Source: JBFMFB01 sp040752115
GTDB lineage: Bacteria; Pseudomonadota; Gammaproteobacteria; Burkholderiales; Sulfuricellaceae
NCBI GenBank assembly: GCA_040752115.1
Contig: JBFMFB010000011.1
Location: forward strand, 1 to 64,000
Length of the DNA: 64,000 nucleotides
Direction: 5' to 3'
Shown here: piece by piece, positions 8,598 to 17,167 of the stretch
Layout of the letters: each line of letters opens with the position of its first letter
How positions within the stretch are numbered: the first letter of the stretch is position 1
Made by a program: the position numbers and the translations under genes
The notes under the pieces: generated by a model
Told to the model about the DNA's origin: nothing
What the model saw: the letters and a program-made list of their open reading frames with translations, nothing else
Database searches by the model: none

Positions 8598-9884
8598 TCA
8601 GGCGGAAAGCGCGTTCTCGTAAACCACCCGCCCCTCGACCAGCGTATATCGCACCCGGCCGCGCAACTCCCGATTCTGGAACGGCGTATTCTTGCCCTGG
8701 CTTTTCAGCTTTTCCGGCGCCACCTTCCAGTATTCGTCCGGATCGAAAATGCACAGGTCGGCATGGCTGCCAAGGCCGAGCCGGCCGTTGTCCAGCCCGA
8801 GAATTTGCGCCGGTTCGACAGTAATTTTTGCGAGCGCGTCCGCAAGCGGCACACCCCCGTCCTCCGCCCACTTGAGCGTAAGCGGGAGCAGCAGTTCCAG
8901 TCCGGTGGCACCGGCTTCGGCCTCGGCGAACGGCAACAGCTTGGCATCGTCGTCAACCGGCGTGTGGTCGGAGCAAATGGCGTCGATCACCCCTTCCCCG
9001 AGCGCCTGGCGCAGTGCGTCGCGGTCGCGCAGCGAGCGCAGCGGCGGGACCAGATGACAGTGGGAATCGAAGAACCCCAGATCGGTTTCGCTCAGGTGCG
9101 CCTGATGCGCCGCGATGTCGCAGGTGACCGGCAAGCCCTCGCGTTTCGCTGCCCGGATCATCTCCACCGCCTCGCGCGTGGAGAGGCGGCAGATGTGCAC
9201 TTTCGCCCCAGTTTCCCGCATTACCTGGAGGATGACCGCGAGCGCGATGGTTTCGGCGCAGGCAGGAATCGCCGGCAGCCCGAGCCGGGTTGCCACTTCA
9301 CCGTCATGCGCCACCCCCCCCTTGGCGAGAAAGGCGTCCTGCGGCCGCAGCCAGACGGTGAAACCGAAGGTGGCGGCATACTGCATGGCGCGCAACAGCA
9401 CGTTGGTGTCGGTGAGTGGCGCATCGGCGTGGGAAAAGGCGATGCAGCCGGCGTCGGAAAGCTCCGCCATTTCGGTCAGGCGCTCGCCTTCGAGTTTCTG
9501 CGTCAGCGCTCCGAGCGGATAAACTCGCGCCTGGTTGAGGCTGCGGGCGCGGTGCTTGAGCATCTCCACCAGTCCCGGCTCGTCCAGCGGCGGATCGGTG
9601 TCGGGCGGGCACACCAGGCTGGTCACCCCCCCCGCCACCGCCGCCAGCATCTCGGATTCCAGCGTCGCCTTGTACTCGTATCCCGGCTCGCGCAGACGGG
9701 CGGACAGATCAACCAGGCCGGGGCAGACCACCAGGCCGGCCGCGTCGATCACCCGGTTGGCGTGAAAATCCGCCGGCGCCTCGCCGATCGCCACGACCTT
9801 GCCGGCGGCGATAAAAACGTCCCGCTCGGCATCGACAGCATTTTTCGGATCAACCAGCCGGCCGTTCTTGATGTGAATTTTCAT
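8598..9884 (-). CDS. pyrX: Dihydroorotase-like protein PyrX, probably catalytically inactive
   Basis: The 428-residue amidohydrolase-fold protein resembles class I dihydroorotase, but the metal site is gone. Where active enzymes have DxHxHLREPG this protein has DLSARLREPG (Asp59, Ser61, Arg63). The later HxxH-ST histidine is Arg233 (HICRLST), and the histidine before the ED/QD pair is Arg180. The SDHTPV aspartate is kept. In Pseudomonas and many betaproteobacteria such non-catalytic homologues (PyrX or PyrC') serve as structural partners of aspartate transcarbamoylase. A genuine dihydroorotase must then be encoded elsewhere. Unusually, it is separated from pyrB by recQ and two repeat copies. 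Confidence 0.9.
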   Translation of the reverse strand: MKIHIKNGRLVDPKNAVDAERDVFIAAGKVVAIGEAPADFHANRVIDAAGLVVCPGLVDLSARLREPGYEYKATLESEMLAAVAGGVTSLVCPPDTDPPLDEPGLVEMLKHRARSLNQARVYPLGALTQKLEGERLTEMAELSDAGCIAFSHADAPLTDTNVLLRAMQYAATFGFTVWLRPQDAFLAKGGVAHDGEVATRLGLPAIPACAETIALAVILQVMRETGAKVHICRLSTREAVEMIRAAKREGLPVTCDIAAHQAHLSETDLGFFDSHCHLVPPLRSLRDRDALRQALGEGVIDAICSDHTPVDDDAKLLPFAEAEAGATGLELLLPLTLKWAEDGGVPLADALAKITVEPAQILGLDNGRLGLGSHADLCIFDPDEYWKVAPEKLKSQGKNTPFQNRELRGRVRYTLVEGRVVYENALSA

Positions 9885-9910
9885 AGGAATGTCTCAACCT
9901 GAAAAAAGCT

Positions 9911-10053
9911 GTTAGCCACGAATGACACGAATTAGCACGAATAAAAAATTAGATAAAGCGAATTTGCGACATACTCCCAGTGAGCCGTGGTCTATGAGCA
10001 ACGACCTGATTATTCGTGAACATTCGTGTAAATTCGTGTCATTCGTGGCTAAC
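9911..10053. repeat. CACGAAT-type palindromic repeat, copy B
   Basis: The left arm (about 9911-9943) starts GTTAGCCACGAATGACACG. The right arm (about 10010-10053) ends CATTCGTGGCTAAC and holds three further TTCGTG units. The interior (about 66 bases) is unrelated to copies A and C. The right arm overlaps the 3' end of recQ, supplying its last codons and its stop. Confidence 0.9.
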
Positions 10054-11856
10054 GATACGGTTCTGCCCCAAGACCTCCAGAAACGCCGCGCCATAGCGCT
10101 CCAGCTTGCGGCTGCCGATGCCTGAAATCTCGCCCATCCGGTCCAGCGTTTCCGGCCGCAGGGCTGCCATTTGCGCCAGCGTGCTGTCGTGGAAAATGAC
10201 ATACGGCGGCACGCCCTGCTCGCGGGCCAGCTCCAGGCGTTTTTCCCGCAGCGCCTGCCACAGCGCCTCGTTTTCTGGCGATTCGAACGCCTTGCTGCGG
10301 CCCGCCTGGGGCTGTTTCCGGCTCTTCCTGCGCGCTTCCGGATCCTGGCGGAAAGCGATGCTTTCCCTGCCCTGCAGCAGCGGCCGGGCCTCGCCGGTCA
10401 GCCGCAGGCCGCCGTAGCCTTCCAGATCGACTGCCAGCTTGCCGGCGGCGACCAGTTGTCGGAACACGCTGCTCCACTGGGCCGCTGTCCTGTCCTTGCC
10501 GATGCCGAAAGTGCTGAGGCGGTCGTGGCCGAAGCGCCCCGTCTGCGGCGTGGCCTTGCCCAGCAGCACGTCGATCAGGTGGCCGACGCCGAATCGCTGT
10601 CCGGTGCGGTAGACGCAGGACAGCGCCATCTGCGCCGCCACCGTGCCGTCCCAGGTTTGCGCCGGCTCCAGGCAGTTGTCGCAGTTGCCGCAGCCGCCGG
10701 CATGCTCCTCGCCGAAATAATTCAGCAGCGCCTGGCGCCGGCACGAAACGGTTTCGCAGAAGCCGAGCAGGGCATCGAGCTTTTGGCGCTCCAGCCGCTT
10801 GTGCCGCTCGTCCGCCTCCGACCCGTCCACCATCTGGCGCAGCGTCACCACGTCGCCCAGGCCATAAGCCATCCATGCGTCGGCGGGCAGGCCGTCGCGC
10901 CCGGCGCGACCCGTTTCCTGGTAGTAGCCTTCCATGCTCTTAGGCAGATCGAGATGCGCCACGAAGCGCACGTTGGGCTTGTCGATGCCCATGCCGAACG
11001 CCACCGTCGCCACCATGATCACGCCTTCCTCGCGCAGGAAGCGGCTCTGGTTCTCCTGCCGCGCACGGGCATCCAGGCCGGCATGATAAGGCAGGGCATT
11101 CCAGCCTTGCTCTTTCAGCCATTCCGCCGTCGTTTCCACCTTCTTACGCGACAGGCAGTAGACGATGCCGGCGTTGCCCTGGTGCTCCGCTTCCAGGAAT
11201 TCCAGCAACTGCTGGCGCGCATTGGCCTTGAGCGCCACCCGGTAGCGGATGTTGGGGCGGTCGAAGCTCGACACAAACTGCCGCGCCTCGCCCAGATTCA
11301 GCCGCTCGACGATTTCGCGCCGGGTCGCCGCGTCGGCGGTGGCCGTCAAGGCAATGCGCGGCACGTCGGGAAAGCGCTCGTGCAGCACCGAGAGCGCGAC
11401 ATATTCCGGGCGGAAGTCGTGCCCCCACTGCGACACGCAATGCGCCTCGTCGATGGCGAACAGCGCCAGCTCTGCCCGCTCCAGCAGTTGCTGGAAGCGC
11501 GGCGTCATCAGGCGCTCCGGCGCGACATACAGCAGATCCAGTTCGCCCGCCCGCAACTGCCGCTCGATCCGCGCCGCCGCCTGGCCGTCCAGGCTGGAGT
11601 TCAGGAATTCCGCCTTCACCCCGAGCTGACGCAGCGCCTCGACCTGGTCCTGCATCAGCGCGATCAGGGGCGATACCACAATACCTACGCCGCGCCGCAG
11701 CAGTGCGGGGATCTGATAGCACAGCGACTTGCCGCCGCCGGTGGGCATCAGCACCAGCGCATCGCCGCCGCCCGCGACGTGCGCGACGATGGCGGCCTGG
11801 TCGCCGCGGAACGCGGAATAGCCGAAGACGGTACGGAGAATGTGCTGGGCGGGCAT
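10039..11856 (-). CDS. recQ: ATP-dependent DNA helicase RecQ
   Basis: This 3'-5' DNA helicase acts in recombination and replication-fork repair. The 605-residue protein has all the expected parts: Walker A PTGGGKSLCYQ near residue 42, the DEAHCVSQWGHDFR box, motifs IV-VI (YCLSRKK, ATVAFGMGIDKPNVRFV, QETGRAGRDG), the zinc-binding four-cysteine RecQ-C segment (CRRQALLNYFGE followed by CGNCDNC), a winged helix and a C-terminal HRDC domain. The final residues and the stop codon come from repeat copy B. It lies between pyrB and pyrX with repeat copies on both sides, which suggests it was inserted there. Confidence 0.96.
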   Translation of the reverse strand: MPAQHILRTVFGYSAFRGDQAAIVAHVAGGGDALVLMPTGGGKSLCYQIPALLRRGVGIVVSPLIALMQDQVEALRQLGVKAEFLNSSLDGQAAARIERQLRAGELDLLYVAPERLMTPRFQQLLERAELALFAIDEAHCVSQWGHDFRPEYVALSVLHERFPDVPRIALTATADAATRREIVERLNLGEARQFVSSFDRPNIRYRVALKANARQQLLEFLEAEHQGNAGIVYCLSRKKVETTAEWLKEQGWNALPYHAGLDARARQENQSRFLREEGVIMVATVAFGMGIDKPNVRFVAHLDLPKSMEGYYQETGRAGRDGLPADAWMAYGLGDVVTLRQMVDGSEADERHKRLERQKLDALLGFCETVSCRRQALLNYFGEEHAGGCGNCDNCLEPAQTWDGTVAAQMALSCVYRTGQRFGVGHLIDVLLGKATPQTGRFGHDRLSTFGIGKDRTAAQWSSVFRQLVAAGKLAVDLEGYGGLRLTGEARPLLQGRESIAFRQDPEARRKSRKQPQAGRSKAFESPENEALWQALREKRLELAREQGVPPYVIFHDSTLAQMAALRPETLDRMGEISGIGSRKLERYGAAFLEVLGQNRIVSHE

Positions 11857-11899
11857 TATGAAATCTATTGGTGGCGGCTGAATTTATTCTGAAAAGCGT

Positions 11900-12041
11900 T
11901 TAACCACGAATGACACGAATATTCACGAATAATCAGGATTGCCAACATTTTCCCGATTGCTGGCCGGAGAGCGGTTGTTCGATGGCGCCCTCCTGTTTTT
12001 ATTCGTATTCATTCGTGCGAATTCGTGTCATTCGTGGTGAA
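11900..12041. repeat. CACGAAT-type palindromic repeat, copy C
   Basis: The left arm (about 11900-11933) reads TTAACCACGAATGACACGAA and continues with another CACGAAT. The right arm (about 11996-12041) has four TTCGT units ending TTCGTGGTGAA. The interior is about 63 bases and unrelated to the other copies. It fills most of the gap between pyrB and recQ. Confidence 0.9.
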
Positions 12042-12059
12042 TAATTTATTCAGGCCTGG

Positions 12060-13007
12060 CTAGTTCCCCGCCAGGATGCTCATCACCGCCATCCGTACCG
12101 CGATGCCGAAGGTCACTTGCGGCAGGATCACCGACTGCGCGCCGTCTGCCACGCTAGAATCGATCTCCACGCCGCGATTCATCGGGCCTGGATGCATGAC
12201 GATGGCATCCGGTTTGGCAAGCGCGAGTTTTTCCGCCGTCAGGCCGTAGCATTTGAAATATTCCTGGGCTGACGGCAGCAGTGCGCCGCGCATGCGCTCG
12301 TTCTGTAGCCGCAGCATGATGACCACGTCCACGTCCTTGAGGCCGGCCGCCATGTCGTTGTAGACCAGCACGCCGAGCCGCTCCACCTCCGTGGGCAGCA
12401 ACGTCTTCGGCGCGATCACCCGAATCTCGGGCACACCGAGCGTGGTCAGCGCATGAATCTGCGAGCGTGCCACCCGTGAATGGAGAATATCGCCCACGAT
12501 GGCCACGCGCAGATCGGTCATATTCGGCTTGTAACGCCGGATGGTAAACATGTCGAGCAGGCCCTGGGTGGGATGGGCGTGGCGGCCGTCGCCGGCGTTG
12601 ATGACGTGGATATGCGGTTCGGCATGGCGCGCGATCAGGTGGGCCGCTCCGCTCTGGGCGTGGCGCACGATGAACATGTCGGCCTGCATGGCGGTGAGGT
12701 TTTCCACCGTGTCGAGCAGGGTTTCGCCTTTGGATTGCGACGAGGCGCTGATGTTGAGATTGAGCACGTCGGCCGACAGGCGCTTGGCGGCGATTTCGAA
12801 GGTGGTGCGGGTGCGGGTGGAAGGCTCGAAGAACAGGTTGAAGATGGTCTTGCCGCGCAGCAGCGGCACCTTCTTCACCTCGCGCTCGGCGACGCTGACG
12901 AAGGATTCCGCGGTATCCAGGATGTGCCGCATCATGTCCGCCCGCAGCCCCTCGATGGTCAGCAGGTGCTGCAGTTCGCCGTTTTTGTTCAGTTGGGGAT
13001 TGTACAT
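12060..13007 (-). CDS. pyrB: Aspartate carbamoyltransferase catalytic subunit
   Basis: This enzyme joins carbamoyl phosphate and aspartate, the committed step of pyrimidine synthesis. The 315-residue protein has the carbamoyl-phosphate loop FEPSTRTRTTFE (about residues 60-71), the HPTQGLLDMFT motif and the C-terminal MHPGPMNRGVEI motif. No pyrI regulatory gene is present; the partner is likely to be the dihydroorotase-like PyrX, as in Pseudomonas class A enzymes. The gene starts 33 bases after the pyrR stop, so pyrR, pyrB and upstream ruvX probably form one transcript. Confidence 0.97.
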   Translation of the reverse strand: MYNPQLNKNGELQHLLTIEGLRADMMRHILDTAESFVSVAEREVKKVPLLRGKTIFNLFFEPSTRTRTTFEIAAKRLSADVLNLNISASSQSKGETLLDTVENLTAMQADMFIVRHAQSGAAHLIARHAEPHIHVINAGDGRHAHPTQGLLDMFTIRRYKPNMTDLRVAIVGDILHSRVARSQIHALTTLGVPEIRVIAPKTLLPTEVERLGVLVYNDMAAGLKDVDVVIMLRLQNERMRGALLPSAQEYFKCYGLTAEKLALAKPDAIVMHPGPMNRGVEIDSSVADGAQSVILPQVTFGIAVRMAVMSILAGN

Positions 13008-13040
13008 TCGCGGTCTTTTCCCTTTCCGGCCTGGCCGCGC

Positions 13041-13544
13041 TCAGGCGGCCTGTTGTTCATGCAGGGATAGGCTCAACCTGCCGGCTTCGTCGCGGTCGAG
13101 ATGGAGGTTCTGGTCAGGCCGCAGCGGCAGTGTGGCACCGACGGCCTGCGCCGCGATCGGCAGCTCGCGCCCGCCGCGGTCCACCAGCGCCGCCAGCAGG
13201 ATACGCGACGGACGGCCGTAGTCGAACAGCTCGGTCATCGCGGCACGCACGGTACGGCCGGTATAGAGCACGTCATCCACCAGGATGATGTCGCGCCCCT
13301 CCACATCGAACGGGATGTCCGACGGCTTGGTTTCCGGGTGCAGGCCGATGCGTGCGAAATCGTCGCGGTAGAAAGAAATGTCCAGCGTGCCGAGGGGGAT
13401 GTTTTCACCCAGCAATTGGTGCAGCCGTTCGGCCACCCAGGCGCCGCCGGTGTGAATGCCCACCAGAGCGCTGCGGGCGGTCAAATGCGGCTTGAGCTGC
13501 TGCGCCAATTCCTGTATCAGTTGCTCCACTTCAGGCAGTTGCAT
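13041..13544 (-). CDS. pyrR: Bifunctional pyr operon regulator / uracil phosphoribosyltransferase
   Basis: The 167-residue PRTase-fold protein starts at the ATG at 13544, inside the end of ruvX. The diagnostic PRPP-binding motif IILVDDVLYTGRT is present, as is the PyrR-type loop LGTLDISFYRDD. In Gram-positive bacteria PyrR is an RNA-binding attenuator; in betaproteobacteria it sits next to pyrB, and whether it binds RNA is less clear. I saw no obvious attenuator between pyrR and pyrB. An ATG at 13556 is an alternative start but lacks a ribosome-binding site. Confidence 0.92.
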   Translation of the reverse strand: MQLPEVEQLIQELAQQLKPHLTARSALVGIHTGGAWVAERLHQLLGENIPLGTLDISFYRDDFARIGLHPETKPSDIPFDVEGRDIILVDDVLYTGRTVRAAMTELFDYGRPSRILLAALVDRGGRELPIAAQAVGATLPLRPDQNLHLDRDEAGRLSLSLHEQQAA

Positions 13545-13995
13545 GGTCCAACCCATCGAAAAAAGATTGCAGTATCCGTTGCGCCGCGACCCGATCCAGA
13601 AAAGGCTTCTGGCGCCGCCCGGCGATGCCCGCCTCGCGTAAATCGCGGCTCGCCTCGGCGGAGCTAAGGCGCTCGTCCACCAAAGTAACAGGCAGATGGA
13701 AACGCCCTTCGAGCTGGCGGGCAAATCGACGGCAGCGGGCGCTCATCTCGTGCTCGGTGCCGTCGAGGTAGGCCGGTAGCCCGACCACCAGCCGAGCCGG
13801 CTGCCATTCTCCGATCAATGCGGCAATCGCGCCGAAACGCTGGTCGGCGCGCTCCCCGACAATGGTGTCGAGCGGATGCGCCATCCCGATCGCAAGATCG
13901 CCCACCGCCACGCCGATGCGCTTCAGTCCGAAATCGAACGCCAGCACGGTGCCGCACGAGCCCTGAGCGGGGGGGTTGCCGGTTTCTTTCGCCAC
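13531..13995 (-). CDS. ruvX: Putative pre-16S rRNA nuclease YqgF/RuvX
   Basis: This 154-residue RNase H-fold protein is of the YqgF family and is implicated in 16S rRNA 5' end maturation. The first strand LAFDFGLKRIGVAVGD holds the catalytic Asp. The VVGLPAYLDGTEH segment and the VDERLSS motif with a conserved Asp and Glu complete the active site. It follows yqgE (33 bases) and overlaps pyrR by 14 bases, the standard proteobacterial yqgE-yqgF-pyrR order. Confidence 0.94.
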   Translation of the reverse strand: MAKETGNPPAQGSCGTVLAFDFGLKRIGVAVGDLAIGMAHPLDTIVGERADQRFGAIAALIGEWQPARLVVGLPAYLDGTEHEMSARCRRFARQLEGRFHLPVTLVDERLSSAEASRDLREAGIAGRRQKPFLDRVAAQRILQSFFDGLDHATA

Positions 13996-14028
13996 TTTTG
14001 ACTCAGCACTCAGGGCTCAGCACTGAAT

Positions 14029-14589
14029 TCAGGCATGCCCCGCTTCGTCAGCCAGGCTGGCGAAATCGATGCCGAGCACCTTCATTGCGGCATCCAGCGT
14101 CTGTTCCGCCGGCACGTCGAAAATGATCTCGGCGGATGCCGGCACGGTCAGCCAGGCGTTCTGCGCCAGCTCCTTCTCCAGCTGCCCCGCTTCCCAGCCG
14201 GCATAGCCCAGCGCCACCAGAATCTTCTTCGGCCCCTCGCCGCGTGCCACCGCCTCCAGGATGTCCTTCGAGGTGGTCAGGCCGACATCGTCGCCCACGG
14301 ACAGCGTGGATTGCCAGCTTCCCACCGGCTGGTGCAGCACGAAACCGCGATCCATCTGCACCGGCCCGCCGTAATGCACCATCCGCGGCGCAAGCTCCTC
14401 GGCGACCAGAGGGACACCGATCTGATCAAACAGCGCCTGGAAATTCAGGTCGATAACGCGGTTGATCACCACGCCCAGCGCGCCCTGCTCGTTGTGCTCG
14501 CAAACGTAGGTGAGTGTCTTGGCGAAGTACGGATCGGCCATGGCCGGCATGGCGATCAGAAAATGGTGGGTAAGGTTGACGTTTTGCAT
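14029..14589 (-). CDS. yqgE: YqgE/AlgH family protein
   Basis: This 186-residue protein belongs to the UPF0301 family. Recognisable blocks are LTHHFLIAMP at the N terminus, the EHNEQGALGVVINR motif, the YGGPVQMDRGFVLH segment and the LGYAGWEAGQLE block near residue 130. The biochemical role of the family is unsettled; AlgH affects alginate regulation in Pseudomonas. The start at 14589 is chosen because it matches the family N terminus; a longer frame would run into the fbp terminator. Confidence 0.93.
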   Translation of the reverse strand: MQNVNLTHHFLIAMPAMADPYFAKTLTYVCEHNEQGALGVVINRVIDLNFQALFDQIGVPLVAEELAPRMVHYGGPVQMDRGFVLHQPVGSWQSTLSVGDDVGLTTSKDILEAVARGEGPKKILVALGYAGWEAGQLEKELAQNAWLTVPASAEIIFDVPAEQTLDAAMKVLGIDFASLADEAGHA

Positions 14590-14644
14590 GGGGTGATTAT
14601 CGCATATTGCGCAACCTGCAAAACCCGCCTGCCGGAATTTTGCC

Positions 14645-14676
14645 CCAAAAAACAACGCCGCCCCGGGGCGGCGTTG
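14645..14676 (-). terminator. Rho-independent terminator of fbp
   Basis: The palindrome CAACGCCGCCCCGGGGCGGC... spans 14653-14676 and is followed on the minus strand by TTTTTT. It lies 22 bases after the fbp stop and separates fbp from yqgE. Confidence 0.88.
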
Positions 14677-14698
14677 CTCCTTGCGGTACAGGCTGCAA

Positions 14699-15718
14699 TC
14701 AGGCCGCCTTGGCGCCTTCCTGGTGGTAGGCAGCGATGCGCTCGATCTCGTTCTTCGAGCCCAGGATCACCGGTACGCGCTGATGCAGTCCGTCCGGCTG
14801 GACATCCATGATGCGCTGATAGCCAGTGGTACTCATGCCGCCGGCCTGCTCCACGATGAAGGACATCGGATTGGCCTCGTACAGCAGGCGCAGCTTGCCA
14901 GCCTTGCTCGGATCCTTGGTGTCCCTGGGATACATGAACACGCCGCCCCGGTTGAGGATACGGTGCACTTCGGCAACCATCGAAGCGACCCAGCGCATGT
15001 TGAAGTCCCGCCCACGCGGACCGGTCTTGCCGGCCAGACATTCGTCCACATAGCGCTGCACCGGCTTCTCCCAGAAGCGTTCATTGGAGGCATTGATGGC
15101 GAATTCCTTGGTGTCTTCCGGAATCGTCATGCCGGGATGGGTGAGAATGAACTCGCCCACGTCGCGGTCGAGGGTAAAGCCGTTCACGCCGTGGCCGGTG
15201 GTCAGCACCATCATGGTGGAGGGGCCGTAGATGGCATAGCCGGCGCACACCTGCCTGGCGCCGGGCTGGAGGAAATCCTTGGCGGTCGGGTTGGACACAC
15301 CTTCCGGGCAGCGCAGGATGGAGAAAATGGTGCCGACCGAGATGTTCACGTCGATGTTGGAAGAGCCGTCGAGCGGATCGAACACCAGCAGGTACTTGCC
15401 CTTCGGGTACTGAGCGGGGATCGGGTAGATGTCGTCCATCTCCTCGGACGCCATCGCCGCCAGATGACCGGCCCATTCATTGGAGCGGGTGAAGATCTCG
15501 TTGGTGATCACATCCAGTTTTTTCTGGGTTTCGCCCTGCACGTTCTCGCTGCCCGCGCTGCCCAGCACGCCGATCAGCGCGCCCTTGTTGACCGCATTGG
15601 AAATCACCTTGCAGGCGGTGACGACGTCATTGAGCAGCCCGGTGAAATCGCCGGAGGCGCCCTGGATGCGCCGCTGTTCCTCGATGATGAACTGGGTAAG
15701 CGTGGTGCCGGTGTGCAT
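14699..15718 (-). CDS. fbp: Fructose-1,6-bisphosphatase class I
   Basis: This enzyme hydrolyses fructose 1,6-bisphosphate in gluconeogenesis and, in autotrophs, the Calvin cycle. The 339-residue protein has the metal-binding VFDPLDGSSNIDVN motif (about residues 115-128), an upstream SEEMDD segment and the RGGVFMYPRD block near the C terminus. The gene is monocistronic, with its own terminator. The window holds no RuBisCO or other Calvin cycle marker except rpiA, so no statement on autotrophy can be made. Confidence 0.97.
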   Translation of the reverse strand: MHTGTTLTQFIIEEQRRIQGASGDFTGLLNDVVTACKVISNAVNKGALIGVLGSAGSENVQGETQKKLDVITNEIFTRSNEWAGHLAAMASEEMDDIYPIPAQYPKGKYLLVFDPLDGSSNIDVNISVGTIFSILRCPEGVSNPTAKDFLQPGARQVCAGYAIYGPSTMMVLTTGHGVNGFTLDRDVGEFILTHPGMTIPEDTKEFAINASNERFWEKPVQRYVDECLAGKTGPRGRDFNMRWVASMVAEVHRILNRGGVFMYPRDTKDPSKAGKLRLLYEANPMSFIVEQAGGMSTTGYQRIMDVQPDGLHQRVPVILGSKNEIERIAAYHQEGAKAA

Positions 15719-15785
15719 GGTTGCGTCCCTCGAAAATATATTCGGAAACGGCGGATTATAACACAGCCCTCGGCACCAAAGAGGG

Positions 15786-16367
15786 CTACGGTTTTTCCGG
15801 GGACGCCGGGGGAAGGAGCGCTTTCAGCCGTTCGAGCGATGCCCTGGCCTGTTCGCGCACATCGGGAGAGGAAAAATCGGCCTCCGGCCGCAGGTCGGCG
15901 ATTTCGGCTCGAATGCTCTTGCAGCGCGTCCTTTCCGCTTCCCTCCAGGCCAAGGCGAGCCCCACGGCTTCGTGCCGCTGCTCGACCCCCGCGTCTCCGG
16001 ACAGATCCAGCTCGCCGGTTCGGGCAACCAGGCCGGAAAAAGGCCGCAGAATGGAGTTCACGTAGCGTCCCCACAGCCGCTCCACCACCGCCAGCATGAC
16101 GAGATTCACGACGACGAGGATCGCCAGCAGCCGCATGGTCTCGCGGAACAGGAGCGTGAAGATTGGCTCCGCATCGGCGAGATGGATGCGGAACATGTTT
16201 TCTTCGACAACCGCTTTCAAATCCACATAAAGCAGGGCCAAACCGGCGCCGACCAGCAGCACCTCCAGCAGGATGAGCGCGACCAGCAGACGACTCTGGA
16301 TCGCGCGGTCGATGTAATGAATCTTGCGCCTTCTGGTGGCAGCCGGGGATGTGATTTGTGTGCTCAT
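15786..16367 (-). CDS. Two-TM membrane protein of the haem operon, function unknown
   Basis: The 193-residue protein has two transmembrane helices (about residues 24-46 and 79-101) with a periplasmic loop of about 30 residues. The cytoplasmic part starts with VNSILRPFSGLV, which resembles the first helix of HAMP linkers, then becomes helical and charged. There is no methyl-accepting, kinase or GGDEF output domain. Its ATG overlaps the cytochrome stop codon (ATGA), so the two genes are coupled. It may be a membrane partner or docking protein for the cytochrome. The upstream membrane protein of the operon has the same layout, which suggests a heteromeric pair, but this is inference. Confidence 0.8.
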   Translation of the reverse strand: MSTQITSPAATRRRKIHYIDRAIQSRLLVALILLEVLLVGAGLALLYVDLKAVVEENMFRIHLADAEPIFTLLFRETMRLLAILVVVNLVMLAVVERLWGRYVNSILRPFSGLVARTGELDLSGDAGVEQRHEAVGLALAWREAERTRCKSIRAEIADLRPEADFSSPDVREQARASLERLKALLPPASPEKP

Positions 16368-17167
16368 ATGTCGTGACACTCAAAGCATAGCGCAGAACCG
16401 CGTTTGCTGACCCTCAGCTTGCCGTGCTCCTTGGTGTAGCCGCGGTGACAGGTGATGCAACTCAACCGCCCATCCGGCAGCACCAGCCGCTGGGCAACAA
16501 TCGCCTCCGGCTTGTAACGCCCTTTCATGAAGGAATCGGAGTAGCGATGGCCGATCGGATGGTTCATGGAATTGCCGGCATGGCGCAGGATCTGCCTGGA
16601 ATCGATCATCACGCCCCGCAAGTCGGCGTAAGCTCCGTGGCAGCCCATACATTGCAGAGTATAGGGATCGATTTCGGCATCCTGCAAGTTGAGCTTGACG
16701 GCCGACGACAAGTGGCCGGAGGTGATCATGGAAACCCCTTGGTCGGCCATTTTGTCGAAGAATCTCATGTCGTGACAGGACAAGCAAAAATTCCTGCCGC
16801 GCGCATTGCCGCGCATCAGACCGGGCGTGCTGCCATGAACGTTGTGACAGGTGCTGCAGGTCAGATCCCCTTTCCAGTCGAGCGGATAGGCGGCGGGGAG
16901 GGCACCGGTCGGGCGGATGCCGCTCGGATGGCTGACTTTTGCCGCCTTTGGGTGGCAGCCGGAACACAAATCTTCCTGGCTGGCCAGCAGCAGCATCGCG
17001 TTTTCCCTGGTCACGGCGTCGCCCGCGAGGTGGCAGGTGGAGCAGGCCTGGGTGCTCATGTGTTTCTGCACCGGCCCGGCGGAGGCATATAGCCAGACGG
17101 CGGTGCCCAGCGCGAGAACGGCCAGCGCGGCGGATTTCCATGGAAACTTCAGTCTAGAGGCGCACAT
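16364..17167 (-). CDS. Membrane-anchored seven-haem c-type cytochrome
   Basis: The 267-residue protein has an N-terminal signal anchor (about residues 14-31) and seven CxxCH haem c sites: CSTCH, CSGCH, CSTCH, CLSCH, CMGCH, CITCH and CFECH, the last only two residues from the C terminus. Spacing and motifs resemble the doubled-CxxCH cytochromes, in which several sites come in pairs; additional His residues are available as distal ligands. It should face the periplasm and carry electrons. The start at 17167 overlaps the upstream membrane-protein gene by 14 bases. The redox partners are not evident: no quinol oxidase or terminal reductase is nearby. Confidence 0.88.
   Translation of the reverse strand: MCASRLKFPWKSAALAVLALGTAVWLYASAGPVQKHMSTQACSTCHLAGDAVTRENAMLLLASQEDLCSGCHPKAAKVSHPSGIRPTGALPAAYPLDWKGDLTCSTCHNVHGSTPGLMRGNARGRNFCLSCHDMRFFDKMADQGVSMITSGHLSSAVKLNLQDAEIDPYTLQCMGCHGAYADLRGVMIDSRQILRHAGNSMNHPIGHRYSDSFMKGRYKPEAIVAQRLVLPDGRLSCITCHRGYTKEHGKLRVSKRGSALCFECHDI

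Noticed and set aside
10171..11892. A 573-codon open frame on the plus strand opposite recQ
   Set aside because: It is antisense to a gene with all RecQ motifs, has no ribosome-binding site and a composition (His, Arg, Ala, Gln) typical of shadow frames in GC-rich DNA.
15755..15760. TATAAT on the minus strand upstream of fbp
   Set aside because: No -35 at proper spacing; the nearest TTGGTG is only 13 bases away.
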